DNA of 64,000 bases, taken from assembly GCF_014199595.1 (NCBI RefSeq), contig NZ_JACHNX010000012.1, forward strand, positions 32,950 through 96,949, in the 5' to 3' direction. Source of the DNA: Sphingomonas yabuuchiae. Its GTDB lineage: Bacteria > Pseudomonadota > Alphaproteobacteria > Sphingomonadales > Sphingomonadaceae. Below, in pieces: positions 15,575 through 26,694 of this stretch; the first letter of the stretch is position 1; every line of letters begins with the position of its first letter. The position numbers and the translations under genes were made by a program. The notes under the pieces are model-generated. The model ran no database searches and had not been told where the DNA came from. It saw nothing but the letters and a program-made list of their open reading frames with translations.

Positions 15575-17099
15575 GCCTGTTGAAAAATGCCGGACATGCC
15601 GGGTTGCTCCTTCGTTTCACCCCTGCCGAAAGGAGCGTCGCTATGATGGGACCAGCCTGTCGCGGTAAGCGGGAAGGGGCGTCCCGCCGCACCATAGAAG
15701 CCATGTTGCCCGCAGACCACCTGCTGCGTCGCGTCGATCGATGTCTCGACATCGGCGAGTTGAGACAGGCACTGGCCGGTCACTACAGCGCAAGGGGACG
15801 GCCATCGATCGATCCCGAACTCCTCATCCGCATGGCCTTGGTCGGCCGCATTTACGCGATCACGTCCGAACGGCGCCTGTGTGAGGAGCTGCGCTACAAT
15901 CTGGCCTATCGCTGGTTCTGCCGTCTCGCGCCGGGAGACAAGGTTCCGCACCACTCGACGTTCAGCAAGAACCGGCACGGTCGTTTCCGCGATGCCGACG
16001 TGTTCCGGATCCTGTTCGAAAGCACGGTCCGACGCTGCATCAGTGAAGGACTGATTGGCGGAAAAGACGCCGCGATCGATGCATCGTTCATAGCTGCGGA
16101 TGCGAGCTGGCAGCGCAAGACCGTTCCTGGCTACCTGCCGTATGTCGCCAACGCGTCGCGCGCGGTTAGGGAGTGGGTGCACGACACAGGAGATGCCGTC
16201 TTTGAAATGGCGCGCTCGAAAAGCTGCCAAGGCGTCTCTCGAACGGACCCTGCCGCGGCTTGGTCGGCGCGAACGGTGCGTGGCCGGTTCGGCTACGCCC
16301 TGAATGCGCTGGTCGACACCCCGAGTGGCGTCGCTCTCGATGTGAAGGCGACACCGGCTCGGTTCGCGGAGGAAGTTGATGCGGGGCGCGTCATGCTCGA
16401 GCGATCGGCCGATCGCTTTGATTATCGTCCCAAGCGGGTTGCGGCCGACAAAGCCTATGGCAGCGCCAACTTCCTCGGCTTCGTAAGGGATCACGGCGCA
16501 ATCCCGCACATTCCGGTAATCGACCGTACGCAACAGACCAAGGGCAAGCTGCCGCGAACGGCCTTCAGCTATGATCGTGACATTGACAGCTTTACCTGTC
16601 CGACCGGAAAGCCGCTCCGACATCATGCCTTCCATCTGCCCACCGGCGTACACCGTTATGCAGCCGATGCGCGTGACTGCGAGGCGTGCGTGCTTCGGAA
16701 GAAATGCACGACGGCGCGGCGTCGTACCCTGGTTCGGCTGGACGATGAGGACGTCCGCGATCTTGCCAGAGCCGAAGTGGAAACCGGGCTCTACAAGCGG
16801 TCTATGCGGTTGCGGCGCGGGGTTGAACGGTTCTTCGCTGACGCCAAGGGTAAGCATGGCATGAGGCGGCTTCACCTGCGCGGTATCCGCGGAGCGGAAG
16901 AAGAGTTCCTGATCGGCGCGGCGGTGATGAATCTGATGGTCCTGGCGCGACCCCAGCGGCTGACGGGCAAGCCGCGCCGGGGAGTATGCGTCCCCGCAGC
17001 GCTGACGCCGACTGCGATCTCGGCCCGGTCGATTGAACACGACGTGATCGCCTCGCCTGCTCGACGATATGCCTGATCGCTGAGGCGCGGCGTGATCTA
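15575..17099 (+). mobile_element. IS1182-like insertion sequence, ends unresolved
   Basis: The element is defined by its transposase gene. The left boundary is guessed from the loss of palindrome similarity at 15574. I cannot find an inverted copy of the left-end sequence after the transposase stop, and only 23 bp separate that stop from the neighbouring resolvase stop. The right end may be missing, or the terminal repeats may be too short or diverged to see by eye. Confidence 0.45.
15643..17076 (+). CDS. IS1182-family transposase
   Basis: A 477-residue DDE transposase. MMGPACRGKREG starts after AGGAG at 15631. The N-terminal part has VDRCLDIGELRQALAGHYSARGRPSIDPELLIRMALVGRIY, typical of IS1182/IS5-type proteins. 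KDAAIDASFIAADAS carries the first Asp, RVAADKAYGSANFL the second, and RMRRGVERFFADAKGKHGMRR-like residues near the end carry the Glu. A CEACVLRKKCT zinc-ribbon-like segment lies between. Length is normal and no internal stop is seen, so it may be active. A long open frame on the opposite strand is only its shadow. Confidence 0.9.
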   Translation: MMGPACRGKREGASRRTIEAMLPADHLLRRVDRCLDIGELRQALAGHYSARGRPSIDPELLIRMALVGRIYAITSERRLCEELRYNLAYRWFCRLAPGDKVPHHSTFSKNRHGRFRDADVFRILFESTVRRCISEGLIGGKDAAIDASFIAADASWQRKTVPGYLPYVANASRAVREWVHDTGDAVFEMARSKSCQGVSRTDPAAAWSARTVRGRFGYALNALVDTPSGVALDVKATPARFAEEVDAGRVMLERSADRFDYRPKRVAADKAYGSANFLGFVRDHGAIPHIPVIDRTQQTKGKLPRTAFSYDRDIDSFTCPTGKPLRHHAFHLPTGVHRYAADARDCEACVLRKKCTTARRRTLVRLDDEDVRDLARAEVETGLYKRSMRLRRGVERFFADAKGKHGMRRLHLRGIRGAEEEFLIGAAVMNLMVLARPQRLTGKPRRGVCVPAALTPTAISARSIEHDVIASPARRYA

Positions 17100-17744
17100 T
17101 CACGCGGCTTGCAGCCGTTCTTTGCGGTATGGCACACCGTCGAGCAGTGCCTGGCCCGGCGCCTTGGGCGTGCCGTCACCGTTCACGTACATATAGAGTG
17201 TCGTCGTCGTCATCCCGAGACGGCGCGCGACATCGGCTGCGATCGCGTTGCGATCGGACATGGCGGCCATCGCTATCGCCAGCGTTGCCTTGTCCATCTT
17301 GCGGGGTCGCCCTCCCATGCGCCCCCGCGCGCGTGCCGCGGCAAGGCCGGCCTGTGTGCGCTCGGCGATCAACTCGCGCTCGAACTCTGCAAAAGCGGCG
17401 AAGATGCCAAAGGCCAGGCGGCCGTTGGCGGTGGTGGTGTCAATCTGCGCGCCGGCGCCGGTCAGCACCTTCAACCCAATGCCGCGCTCACGCAGCGCCT
17501 CGGCGGTGATGACCAAATGCCTCAGGTCGCGTCCGAGGCGATCCAGTTTCCAGAGCACCAGTGTATTGCCGGGCTGCAATGCCTTGAGACAGGCAGTCAG
17601 GCCGGGACGTGCATCATGACGACCCGACGCGAGATCCTCATAAATGCGCGAGGCATCGACGCCTGCGGCGAGCAGCGCATCGCGCTGCGGTGCCAGCGTC
17701 TGCGATCCGTCAGCCTTGGACACCCTCACATATCCGATGAGCAT
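17100..17744 (-). CDS. tnpR: Tn3-type resolvase TnpR
   Basis: A 214-residue small serine recombinase. From the ATG at 17744 it reads MLIGYVRVSKADGSQT with the nucleophile Ser9. It goes on with YEDLASGRHDARPGL, LVLWKLDRLGRDLRHL and ERELIAERTQAGLAAARARGR, then a GGRPRKMD linker and an HTH domain. Upstream in-frame codons to 17966 lack any domain and the ATG follows a GGCGGGG element, so the short start is right. No tnpA is present in the window. Its res sites would lie just upstream, where an imperfect inverted repeat is seen at 17847-17878. Confidence 0.9.
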   Translation of the reverse strand: MLIGYVRVSKADGSQTLAPQRDALLAAGVDASRIYEDLASGRHDARPGLTACLKALQPGNTLVLWKLDRLGRDLRHLVITAEALRERGIGLKVLTGAGAQIDTTTANGRLAFGIFAAFAEFERELIAERTQAGLAAARARGRMGGRPRKMDKATLAIAMAAMSDRNAIAADVARRLGMTTTTLYMYVNGDGTPKAPGQALLDGVPYRKERLQAA

Positions 17745-18084
17745 CGCCACCCCGCCAGAAAAGATATCTGACACCCTGCAATGTGCTGGTGGTTTCCGCA
17801 ACGGGTATTCCGACCACAAGGCAGGGGGGACGAGGCAAAAACAGCAATCGCCAGAAAACCGGTCGTTTTTCTGGCGATCTGGCATAGATCGCTGTCCTAT
17901 TACTCGCTCGTTTCGGGAAGCTGTTTCCGCAAGAGGCAGCCTTTCGAAGCTGCCGCATACAGGCATCGTAGCTCACCCATGCAGCAGGAACGAAGATGAA
18001 TGATCGATAACGATTGTATTCAGCAACACTAAAACACGGATCAGACATTAGAATAACAGCGGATCGCCCGCGAGGACAACTCCG
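17745..18084. other. Intergenic region with probable res site of the resolvase
   Basis: No gene is seen in these 340 bp. An inverted repeat with arms ATCGCCAGAAAAC (17847-17859) and GTTTTTCTGGCGAT (17865-17878), differing by one base in length, lies about 100 bp upstream of the resolvase start. This is the place and form expected of a res subsite or of a resolvase promoter/operator. Close to 18074, GAGGA is the ribosome-binding site for the gene at 18085. Confidence 0.5.
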
Positions 18085-18594
18085 ATGGACAAAAGGTTAA
18101 TTTCTGCCGTTATCATTTCCAGCGTTGCTGTTGCGGGCTTTGCAGCGGCTCCAGCCTCGGCGCAGGACTATTATGGCCGTGACGGCTATCGCCAGCAATA
18201 TCAGGGCGATGGGTACGACTATGACCAGGACGCGCGCTATCAGAACCAACTGCGGCAACGCCAAATCCAACGCTCCGAGCGGCAGCGCCGCGCACAGTAT
18301 CAGTATGACCAGCGTTACGCACGCAATGGCTACGAGAGCTATCAGTACGATCAGGGCCCGTATTACGCCGATCGCGGTGCCTATGCCGAGCGCCGCACCT
18401 ACTATCAGGGTCAGCGCTGCCGTTCGGGCACCACTGGTACGATCGTCGGAGCGATTGCGGGTGCATTGCTTGGTCGCGAGATCGGACGTGGTGGCCCCTA
18501 TGACCAACCGAGCACGACCGGCTTGATCCTCGGCGCTGGCGGCGGTGCGCTGGCCGGCCGGGCCATCGAACGCAGTGGCAATGACTGCCGCTGA
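18085..18594 (+). CDS. Exported glycine-zipper protein, Tyr/Gln/Arg-rich
   Basis: A 169-residue protein with a clear signal peptide (LISAVIISSVAVAGFAAAPASA). A long hydrophilic stretch very rich in Tyr, Gln, Asp and Arg (YGRDGYRQQYQGDGYDYDQD) follows. The C-terminal part GTIVGAIAGALLGREIGRGG and LILGAGGGALAGRAIE form two glycine-zipper helices like those in 17-kDa surface antigen and OmpA-linked proteins. Two Cys bracket that domain (RCRSG and NDCR). An envelope location is likely; the function is unknown. It is followed 23 bp later by another small Tyr-rich secreted protein. Confidence 0.8.
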   Translation: MDKRLISAVIISSVAVAGFAAAPASAQDYYGRDGYRQQYQGDGYDYDQDARYQNQLRQRQIQRSERQRRAQYQYDQRYARNGYESYQYDQGPYYADRGAYAERRTYYQGQRCRSGTTGTIVGAIAGALLGREIGRGGPYDQPSTTGLILGAGGGALAGRAIERSGNDCR

Positions 18595-18617
18595 CAGTCG
18601 TTAGAGAGGAAGGCATC

Positions 18618-18971
18618 ATGTTCAGCATTCGCAAGCTCGCGATGGCAGCGAGCATCGCTACCGCTTCGACGATCGCACTCGCCGCGCCGGCGTCGGCACA
18701 GACCTTCGGCGGCTTCAGCCTCAGCTTCGGCTCGGGCGGGTATGGCGGCCAAGACTACGATTACGACGACGATTACTCGTCCAACGGATACTACGCCTAC
18801 CGCTCGCCCCAGTATCAGCCCTATTACCAATACCAGCAGCGGGACTATCGCTGGCAGGAATGGCAGCGGCGCCAGCAGTTGCAGCGCTGGCGTGCCGAGC
18901 AGCAGCGGCGGCTCTACTGGGAGCGCGTTCGTCGCGAGCGGGAACAGTGGCGCTACGACGACGACTATTGA
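18618..18971 (+). CDS. Small secreted Tyr/Arg/Gln-rich protein
   Basis: A 117-residue protein with a signal peptide (MFSIRKLAMAASIATASTIALAAPASA) after AGAGAGGAAGG. The mature part is a low-complexity run of Gly/Ser, Asp/Tyr and then Trp/Arg/Gln (YRWQEWQRRQQLQRW). No domain is recognised. It resembles the mature region of the upstream glycine-zipper protein in composition but lacks the zipper. The pair is probably one transcription unit, closed by the hairpin at 18988-19016. A periplasmic or surface role is inferred. Confidence 0.75.
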   Translation: MFSIRKLAMAASIATASTIALAAPASAQTFGGFSLSFGSGGYGGQDYDYDDDYSSNGYYAYRSPQYQPYYQYQQRDYRWQEWQRRQQLQRWRAEQQRRLYWERVRREREQWRYDDDY

Positions 18972-19492
18972 GGCCAGACGATCGTTCGCACCCGGCGTTC
19001 AAATAGCGTCGGGTGCGCGTCGCTTCTTCATTTGTCTAGCGGGTTGCTCGTCCGACGTCTTCCGCGTCCCATTCGGTGAGGTAGACGAGAGGTGGCCAGC
19101 AGGTGGTTATACCGGTAGGCTGGCCGTGGTGTTCTTGCAAGCCGCCTTACCATAAGGGCCTAATCTTCGGCGGAGATAAAAAGCTGTGCGCTGGCTGACA
19201 CTCAGCGGCGATATTGACCAGTACTTTACACCGGCTGAAAAATCAATGCTTGTTGATTCACTTATTCTTTAATTGGACCCAGTATGGAGGCGTGGCCAGC
19301 TCGATACTGGGTCTTGGCTTATTTCAACAATCAGACTTTAAAATATTATATCAAATGATTCAACATAATTTATGTAGAAATCGTGAGTAAACTCTCTTAC
19401 GAGTAAGAATCTCGCCGGTTGAACCGAGTAGACATGTTTTTTCTGGTCAGTGATTATCGGCATGATTCTCTGCCAAATTATTTCTCACAATG
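18972..19492. other. AT-richer intergenic region between convergent genes
   Basis: No gene is supported in these 520 bp, which are clearly AT-richer than the surroundings between 19150 and 19490. Besides the hairpin at 18988-19016 there is a perfect 10-bp inverted repeat (GACCCAGTAT at 19276-19285, ATACTGGGTC at 19304-19313) with an 18-base loop. It lies 180 bp beyond the stop of the catalase-peroxidase gene and may end that transcript. Nothing else was recognised. Confidence 0.5.
18988..19016 (+). terminator. Hairpin after the two small secreted-protein genes
   Basis: The arms GCACCCGGCG (18988-18997) and CGTCGGGTGC (19007-19016) pair at nine of ten positions around a nine-base loop, 17 bp after the stop at 18971. 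There is only a weak T-rich stretch behind it, so termination is likely but not certain. Confidence 0.5.
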
Positions 19493-21769
<2,277 letters not shown>

Positions 21770-22171
21770 ACCCTTTCGCTTCGGATTTTTTCCCGGCCTA
21801 ACCCGGAGGATATTGAGGTGAAAGAGTTTGGGGGCACCGAGATTCTAAAATCGGGTTTAGTTTTGAATGCTTATGAGGATGAATGGCTGACCTAATCGTC
21901 ACTAGTGCAAATAGCTGTTTCCTACTATCCAAAGCGGCTACAGCCAACGTTAGGTAACTGGAAGATCTACGTTTTCGCGATTAGACCTCTGTGGGCGGCT
22001 GGGTGGACGTCGAGAGTCTGTCAGGGAGTGCCCCCTACAGCGCTTGCAAGAGCCTGGATGACGGTACGCCTTCGCACGCGGAGCAGCATTGTAATTCCAT
22101 CGACCCAAAATTAGTCGTCTGTCGAACCCAACCCGATTGACGTTGCCTCGGTGTAGGCATGGGAGACCACT
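21770..22171. other. Divergent intergenic region between katG and the czcC-like gene
   Basis: This 400-bp region must contain the promoters of katG (minus strand) and the RND operon (plus strand). AAAGGG next to 21769 and GGGAG near 22161 are the ribosome-binding sites. I see no gene, no clear operator palindrome and no copy of the copper-regulon promoter motif. Confidence 0.4.
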
Positions 22172-23428
22172 ATGCGCGCCTTGGCTCTGGCCGGCTCGGT
22201 TTTGATCGCAGCCACCCCCGCGGCTGCCCAGACGACGAATTCGATTACGCTCGATGCCTTGGTCCAGGATGTCATCGCGAACAATCCCGAGCGGCAATTC
22301 TATCAGCGGCAGATCGAAACCGCCGGCGTCGAGCGGAACGCGGCCGGACGCTGGGCCGATCCGGAGGCTGTGGTCGAGTTCGGCCAGCGGCGTGCGCAGA
22401 ACCTCGCCAACAATGCGGTAACCGGTGAGGGACGGACATATGCCGTGTCGGTGGTCCAGCCGATCGAGTTCGGCGGCCGGATCGCATTGCGGCGTGCGAT
22501 TGCCGATCGTCAGGTTTCACTCGCCCGTATCGGTTTGCAGCAATTCGACGCAACACTCGCCGCACGCGCCCGATCGATCGGCTATGGATTGTTTGCGGCA
22601 GACGAGAAGGCTGCCGCCGCGCGTGAGGTGGCGGGGCGGATGCGCACGCTCGCCCGTGTCATCGTTTCACGTGATCCCGCCGGTCCCTCGCCGCAGCTCG
22701 AGGCGGCATCGTTGGTTGCCAGCGCGATCAGCGCAGAGCGGTCAGCGGCGATGGCCGATGCCGAAGCGAACTCATTCCTTTACGAACTGAATCAGCTACG
22801 CGGAGCGCCCTTCGCTGCGCGTATTCGCATCGTTCGTCCGGATATGTCGCTCCCGGCACTTCCCGCGGGCCCGCTTCTGGCCGCGAACGCCGCGCAGAAT
22901 AACTTCGAACTGAAGTCGCTGCGCGCCCAGTTCGAGCAGCAGGGACTGCGTGTCGATCTGGCGAAGAAAGCGCGTATCCCGATCATCAGCGTTGGCCCCT
23001 ACTTCGACCGTGCGCGATCGGACATTCGCGAAACGAATTATGGCGTCCGCTTGTCGACCACACTCCCCTTGTGGAATCGGCAGGCGGGCGACGTCGCAAT
23101 CGAGCAGGGTAGACAAGCGCAGGCTAATGCAACGCTGATCAACGCCGAGCGGCGAATTCAGCGCGACGTATTTGATCAAGCTGCTCAATATGAAGCGAAA
23201 CGTGAGGCGCTGACGAAATGGGACGGCGAGAGCCCCAAGCGCTTCGCGGAAGCCGCTGCCGACGCTGACCGGAATTATCGGCTCGGCGCGATCCCACTGA
23301 CGACGTACACCCAGATGCAGCAAAGCTACATGGACGCCGTAAACGCAGTGCTCGACACCCGACGTGAAGCGTTGGAAGCGCTTCTGCAGTTGCGCGCCCT
23401 CAATGGCGGGACGCAGCTCGCGCGATGA
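22172..23428 (+). CDS. CzcC-like outer-membrane factor (TolC family)
   Basis: A 418-residue outer-membrane channel protein of the TolC/CzcC type. It has a signal peptide (LALAGSVLIAATPAAAQ) and two TolC repeats with QTTNSITLDALVQDVIANNPE near the start and YRLGAIPLTTYTQMQQSYMDAVNAVLDTRREALEALLQL near the end. It should form the exit duct of a heavy-metal RND pump. The stop overlaps the next start by four bases (ATGA). The usual middle gene for the membrane-fusion protein CzcB is absent here; it would have to be supplied in trans. Confidence 0.88.
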   Translation: MRALALAGSVLIAATPAAAQTTNSITLDALVQDVIANNPERQFYQRQIETAGVERNAAGRWADPEAVVEFGQRRAQNLANNAVTGEGRTYAVSVVQPIEFGGRIALRRAIADRQVSLARIGLQQFDATLAARARSIGYGLFAADEKAAAAREVAGRMRTLARVIVSRDPAGPSPQLEAASLVASAISAERSAAMADAEANSFLYELNQLRGAPFAARIRIVRPDMSLPALPAGPLLAANAAQNNFELKSLRAQFEQQGLRVDLAKKARIPIISVGPYFDRARSDIRETNYGVRLSTTLPLWNRQAGDVAIEQGRQAQANATLINAERRIQRDVFDQAAQYEAKREALTKWDGESPKRFAEAAADADRNYRLGAIPLTTYTQMQQSYMDAVNAVLDTRREALEALLQLRALNGGTQLAR

Positions 23429-26400
23429 ACAGTTGGCTCCGCTACGTCACCCACCACCGGCTCGCGGTCGCCCTGGTCACCGCGTTGGTCGCGACGATCG
23501 GTCTATGGTCGTTTGCGAACCTGCAGATCGATGCCATTCCCGACATCACGGGGGTCCAGGTCCAGATCAATACGCAGGTGCCGGCACTGGCCCCGGAGGA
23601 GATCGAGCGGCTGGTCACGCAGCCGATCGAGCGTGCGATGGGGGGGCAGCCCGGTCTTGACCAGACGCGATCACTGACGAAGACGGGCCTCAGTCAGGTC
23701 ACGCTTCTCTACAAGGACGGGACCGACCAGCTGAAAGCGCGCCAGCTCGTTACGGAACGCCTGACCGCCGTCCAAAATCAGCTGCCGCCTGGCAGTACAC
23801 CGCAGCTGGCGCCCATCACGACCGGTCTCGGGGAAATCTATTATTACACGCTTGAATGGCGCCGTCCCCCACCAGGGATGGACCAGCAGCGCCAGCTTAT
23901 GGAGCTGTACGAGGCTCAGGAATATACCGTCCGCCCCATGATGCGTGCCGTCCCCGGCGTCGCTGACGTCAACACGAATGGCGGGTTGGAGGAACAGTTC
24001 GTCGTCCAGCCGGATCCGGTGCGGTTGACGATGCACGGTGTTACGGCGGGGGAGCTCGCGGCCGCTGTTTCAAAGAACGTCGAGAACGCTGGCGGCGGGA
24101 TCATTCGCCGCGGTGCGGAACGTTTCACGGTTCGGACCGATGCGCGGGTGATGAACGCGACGCAGATTGGCGCCATCCCCGTGAAGTTTGCAGCCGGCGT
24201 ACTTCCAATACAGGTACGCGACCTTGCCGATGTCGTGATTTCATCGGCCCCACGTCAGGGCGCGGCGACGCAAAACGGCCGCGAAACCGTCCTTGGCACA
24301 ATCATGATGCTGGTCGGGCAGAACAGTCGCGAAACTGCTGTCGCCGTCGAACAGGCACTGCCCGGCATCCAGGCCGCGATTCCCAAGGGTATGGTGATCG
24401 ATCGTCAATACAGCCGTGCCGACCTGGTCGAACGCACGATTTCTACTGTCGAGCACAATCTGGGTGAAGGTGCCCTTCTCGTTGCCGTTGTCCTGCTCCT
24501 GGTGTTGGGCAATTGGCGCGCGGCATTGATCGTGGCACTCGTCATTCCGCTCGCCTTCCTCGTCACCGTAACGGGTATGCGGACGATCGGCGTCTCAGGA
24601 AATCTGATGAGCCTCGGTGCGCTCGACTTCGGCCTGATCGTCGACGGGGCGATCGTGGTGGTCGAGAACAGCTTGCGCCTTCTCGCCGTTCGCCGGCGTG
24701 AAAAGGGTGAGGACCTTACCAGCGAAGAGCGTCGGGAGACGGTCGCACATGCTGCGCGCATGGTTGCCCGCCCGACGTTCTTCGGCATCGCCATCATCGC
24801 GCTGGTTTACGTCCCGGTGCTCAGCCTCGGTGGCGTCGAGGGCAAGCTGTTCCAGCCGATGGCTCAAGCGGTGATGCTGGCGATCGTTGCGGGGCTCGCC
24901 TGGACCTTCACGATTGTCCCGGCGCTATCGGCCTGGCTCCTGCGCGCGCCGGCAGGCAGCGATGATACGGAGCATCACAAGGGCTTCGTTGGCGTCGCCG
25001 AACGTGCCTACACGCCGGTTTTGGAACGCGCGCTCGGCCATCCCGCCCTGCTCGCCATCGGCGCGCTTGCGCTGCTCGCGGCGACCTTTCTCGTCTTCAA
25101 GACATTGGGCTCCCAATTCACTCCCAGGCTCGACGAGGGCGCGATCACGGCGATGGTGTACCGACCGGTCGGCATGTCGCTCGAACAGAGCCTGGCGATC
25201 GAGAAGCAGACCGAGATCGCTATCCGTCGCGCATATCCCCAGGTCACGCGTACCTTCTCGCGGATCGGCACCAGTGAGGTCGCGACCGATCCGATGCCGC
25301 CCGACCAGAACGACCTCTACATCTTCTACGGCCCGATGAAGGACTGGCCGACCGGCGACGGCATGCCCACAACGAAGCAGGAGCTTGTCGCCGGCATCCA
25401 GAAGGTGGCTCAGCAAGTCTACAAAGGCCAACACTTCGAGTTCGCCCAACCGATCGAGATGCGCTTCAACGAGATGCTGGAGGGCGTTCGAGCCGATGTG
25501 TCGGTCAAGGTCTTTGGCGACGATTACGACACGTTGGAAAAGGCAGCGACAAAGGCCAAGGCGATTCTTGAGAAGCTGCCTGGCACGGCAGGCGTCGCAT
25601 TCGAAACGGCTGGCCGCCCGAAGAGCATCGTCGTTCAACTCGATCACGCAGCACTGTTGCGCCTCGGCCTTGGCACCCAGGCCGTAAACGAGGCGATACG
25701 GGACGCGCTGGCCGGAGCGGAAGTCGGCTTCATCCCTCATGGTCCTGCCCGCCACATGATCGTCATCCGTATGCCCGAGAGCCTGCGCGCTGATCCCTCG
25801 GCGATCCTGGCCTTGCCCTTGCGCGTCGGCGATTATGGGATGGTCCCCCTGTCTCGCGTTGCGCGCCTTCAGGAAACAAGGATCGTCGAGCCCATCCTCC
25901 ACGACGACGCCAATCGTCGTGCCGCGTTGATGGTCAACCTGTCGACCAGCGATCTCGAAGGCTATGTCCAGAAGGCAAAGGCTGCGATTGACGGGCAGGT
26001 GAAGCTGCCTCCCGGTTACCGGATTGAGTTCGGCGGCCAGTATCATCAGTTGGAAGCAGCGCAGAAGCGTCTGTCGATTGTCGTCCCCGCCGCACTGATC
26101 CTGATCTTCGCGTTGGTCTACGCAGCGCTTGGCAGCGTCCGGGAGGCGGCAATTGTCTATACAGGAATACCGTTTGCGGTGACGGGCGGCGTGCTGGCCT
26201 TATGGCTTCGTGGCATGCCGTTCTCGATTACCGCTGCGATCGGTTTCATTGCGCTGTCGGGTATCGCAATGCTTAACGGCCTCGTCCTGATTGACCATAT
26301 CAACAGCTTGCGTGATGGCCGGGAGGGCGATCCGCTACCTGTCGAGGACGCTGTTCGGCAGGGTGCGCACGACCGCTTGCGTCCCGTGCTGTCGACAGCA

Positions 26401-26592
26401 CTCGTTGCCTCTGTCGGCTTCATTCCGATGGCAATAGCGACAGGGGCAGGTGCAGAAGTGCAGCGTCCGCTCGCTACCGTAGTCATCGGCGGCATCATCA
26501 CTTCGACGATCCTGACGCTGCTGCTGCTCCCGAGCCTGTACGCCTGGATCGAGCATCACTCGACGAAGGCGGCTACCCCAGCATCTGAGTGA
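23425..26592 (+). CDS. CzcA-like HME-RND metal efflux pump
   Basis: A 1055-residue inner-membrane RND transporter. TM4 has LDFGLIVDGAIVVVEN with Asp401, Asp407 and Glu414, the proton-relay signature of the Co/Zn/Cd class (HME1, CzcA Asp402/Asp408/Glu415). It starts with LRYVTHHRLAVALVTALVA and has NLQIDAIPDITGVQVQINT, both typical of CzcA/CnrA. It exports divalent cations from periplasm or cytoplasm with proton import. It overlaps the CzcC gene by four bases and is followed by a terminator-like hairpin. The choice of metal (Zn, Cd, Co or Ni) cannot be settled from the motif alone. Confidence 0.92.
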   Translation: MNSWLRYVTHHRLAVALVTALVATIGLWSFANLQIDAIPDITGVQVQINTQVPALAPEEIERLVTQPIERAMGGQPGLDQTRSLTKTGLSQVTLLYKDGTDQLKARQLVTERLTAVQNQLPPGSTPQLAPITTGLGEIYYYTLEWRRPPPGMDQQRQLMELYEAQEYTVRPMMRAVPGVADVNTNGGLEEQFVVQPDPVRLTMHGVTAGELAAAVSKNVENAGGGIIRRGAERFTVRTDARVMNATQIGAIPVKFAAGVLPIQVRDLADVVISSAPRQGAATQNGRETVLGTIMMLVGQNSRETAVAVEQALPGIQAAIPKGMVIDRQYSRADLVERTISTVEHNLGEGALLVAVVLLLVLGNWRAALIVALVIPLAFLVTVTGMRTIGVSGNLMSLGALDFGLIVDGAIVVVENSLRLLAVRRREKGEDLTSEERRETVAHAARMVARPTFFGIAIIALVYVPVLSLGGVEGKLFQPMAQAVMLAIVAGLAWTFTIVPALSAWLLRAPAGSDDTEHHKGFVGVAERAYTPVLERALGHPALLAIGALALLAATFLVFKTLGSQFTPRLDEGAITAMVYRPVGMSLEQSLAIEKQTEIAIRRAYPQVTRTFSRIGTSEVATDPMPPDQNDLYIFYGPMKDWPTGDGMPTTKQELVAGIQKVAQQVYKGQHFEFAQPIEMRFNEMLEGVRADVSVKVFGDDYDTLEKAATKAKAILEKLPGTAGVAFETAGRPKSIVVQLDHAALLRLGLGTQAVNEAIRDALAGAEVGFIPHGPARHMIVIRMPESLRADPSAILALPLRVGDYGMVPLSRVARLQETRIVEPILHDDANRRAALMVNLSTSDLEGYVQKAKAAIDGQVKLPPGYRIEFGGQYHQLEAAQKRLSIVVPAALILIFALVYAALGSVREAAIVYTGIPFAVTGGVLALWLRGMPFSITAAIGFIALSGIAMLNGLVLIDHINSLRDGREGDPLPVEDAVRQGAHDRLRPVLSTALVASVGFIPMAIATGAGAEVQRPLATVVIGGIITSTILTLLLLPSLYAWIEHHSTKAATPASE

Positions 26593-26613
26593 TCGATCTG
26601 TGGTCGGTTCCGG

Positions 26614-26643
26614 GCGCTTCCACCTTACACCCTGTGGAGGCGC
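26614..26643 (+). terminator. Hairpin after the czcA-like gene
   Basis: GCGCTTCCAC (26614-26623) pairs with GTGGAGGCGC (26634-26643) at nine of ten positions around a 10-base loop, 22 bp after the czcA stop. It separates the RND operon from the convergent VIT1-like gene. No long T-tract follows. Confidence 0.5.
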
Positions 26644-26694
26644 TCGGTCACGGCGAATGACGTAGGTGGCGATGAATTCAAATACTGGCCAGTT

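Noticed and set aside
15505..17103. 532-codon open frame on the minus strand over the IS1182 transposase
   Set aside because: It mirrors the transposase codon for codon in a GC-rich gene, has no recognisable domain and lacks a ribosome-binding site.
19276..19313. 10-bp perfect inverted repeat as an attachment or integration site
   Set aside because: No direct repeat partner and no recombinase next to it; a hairpin downstream of katG is the simpler reading.
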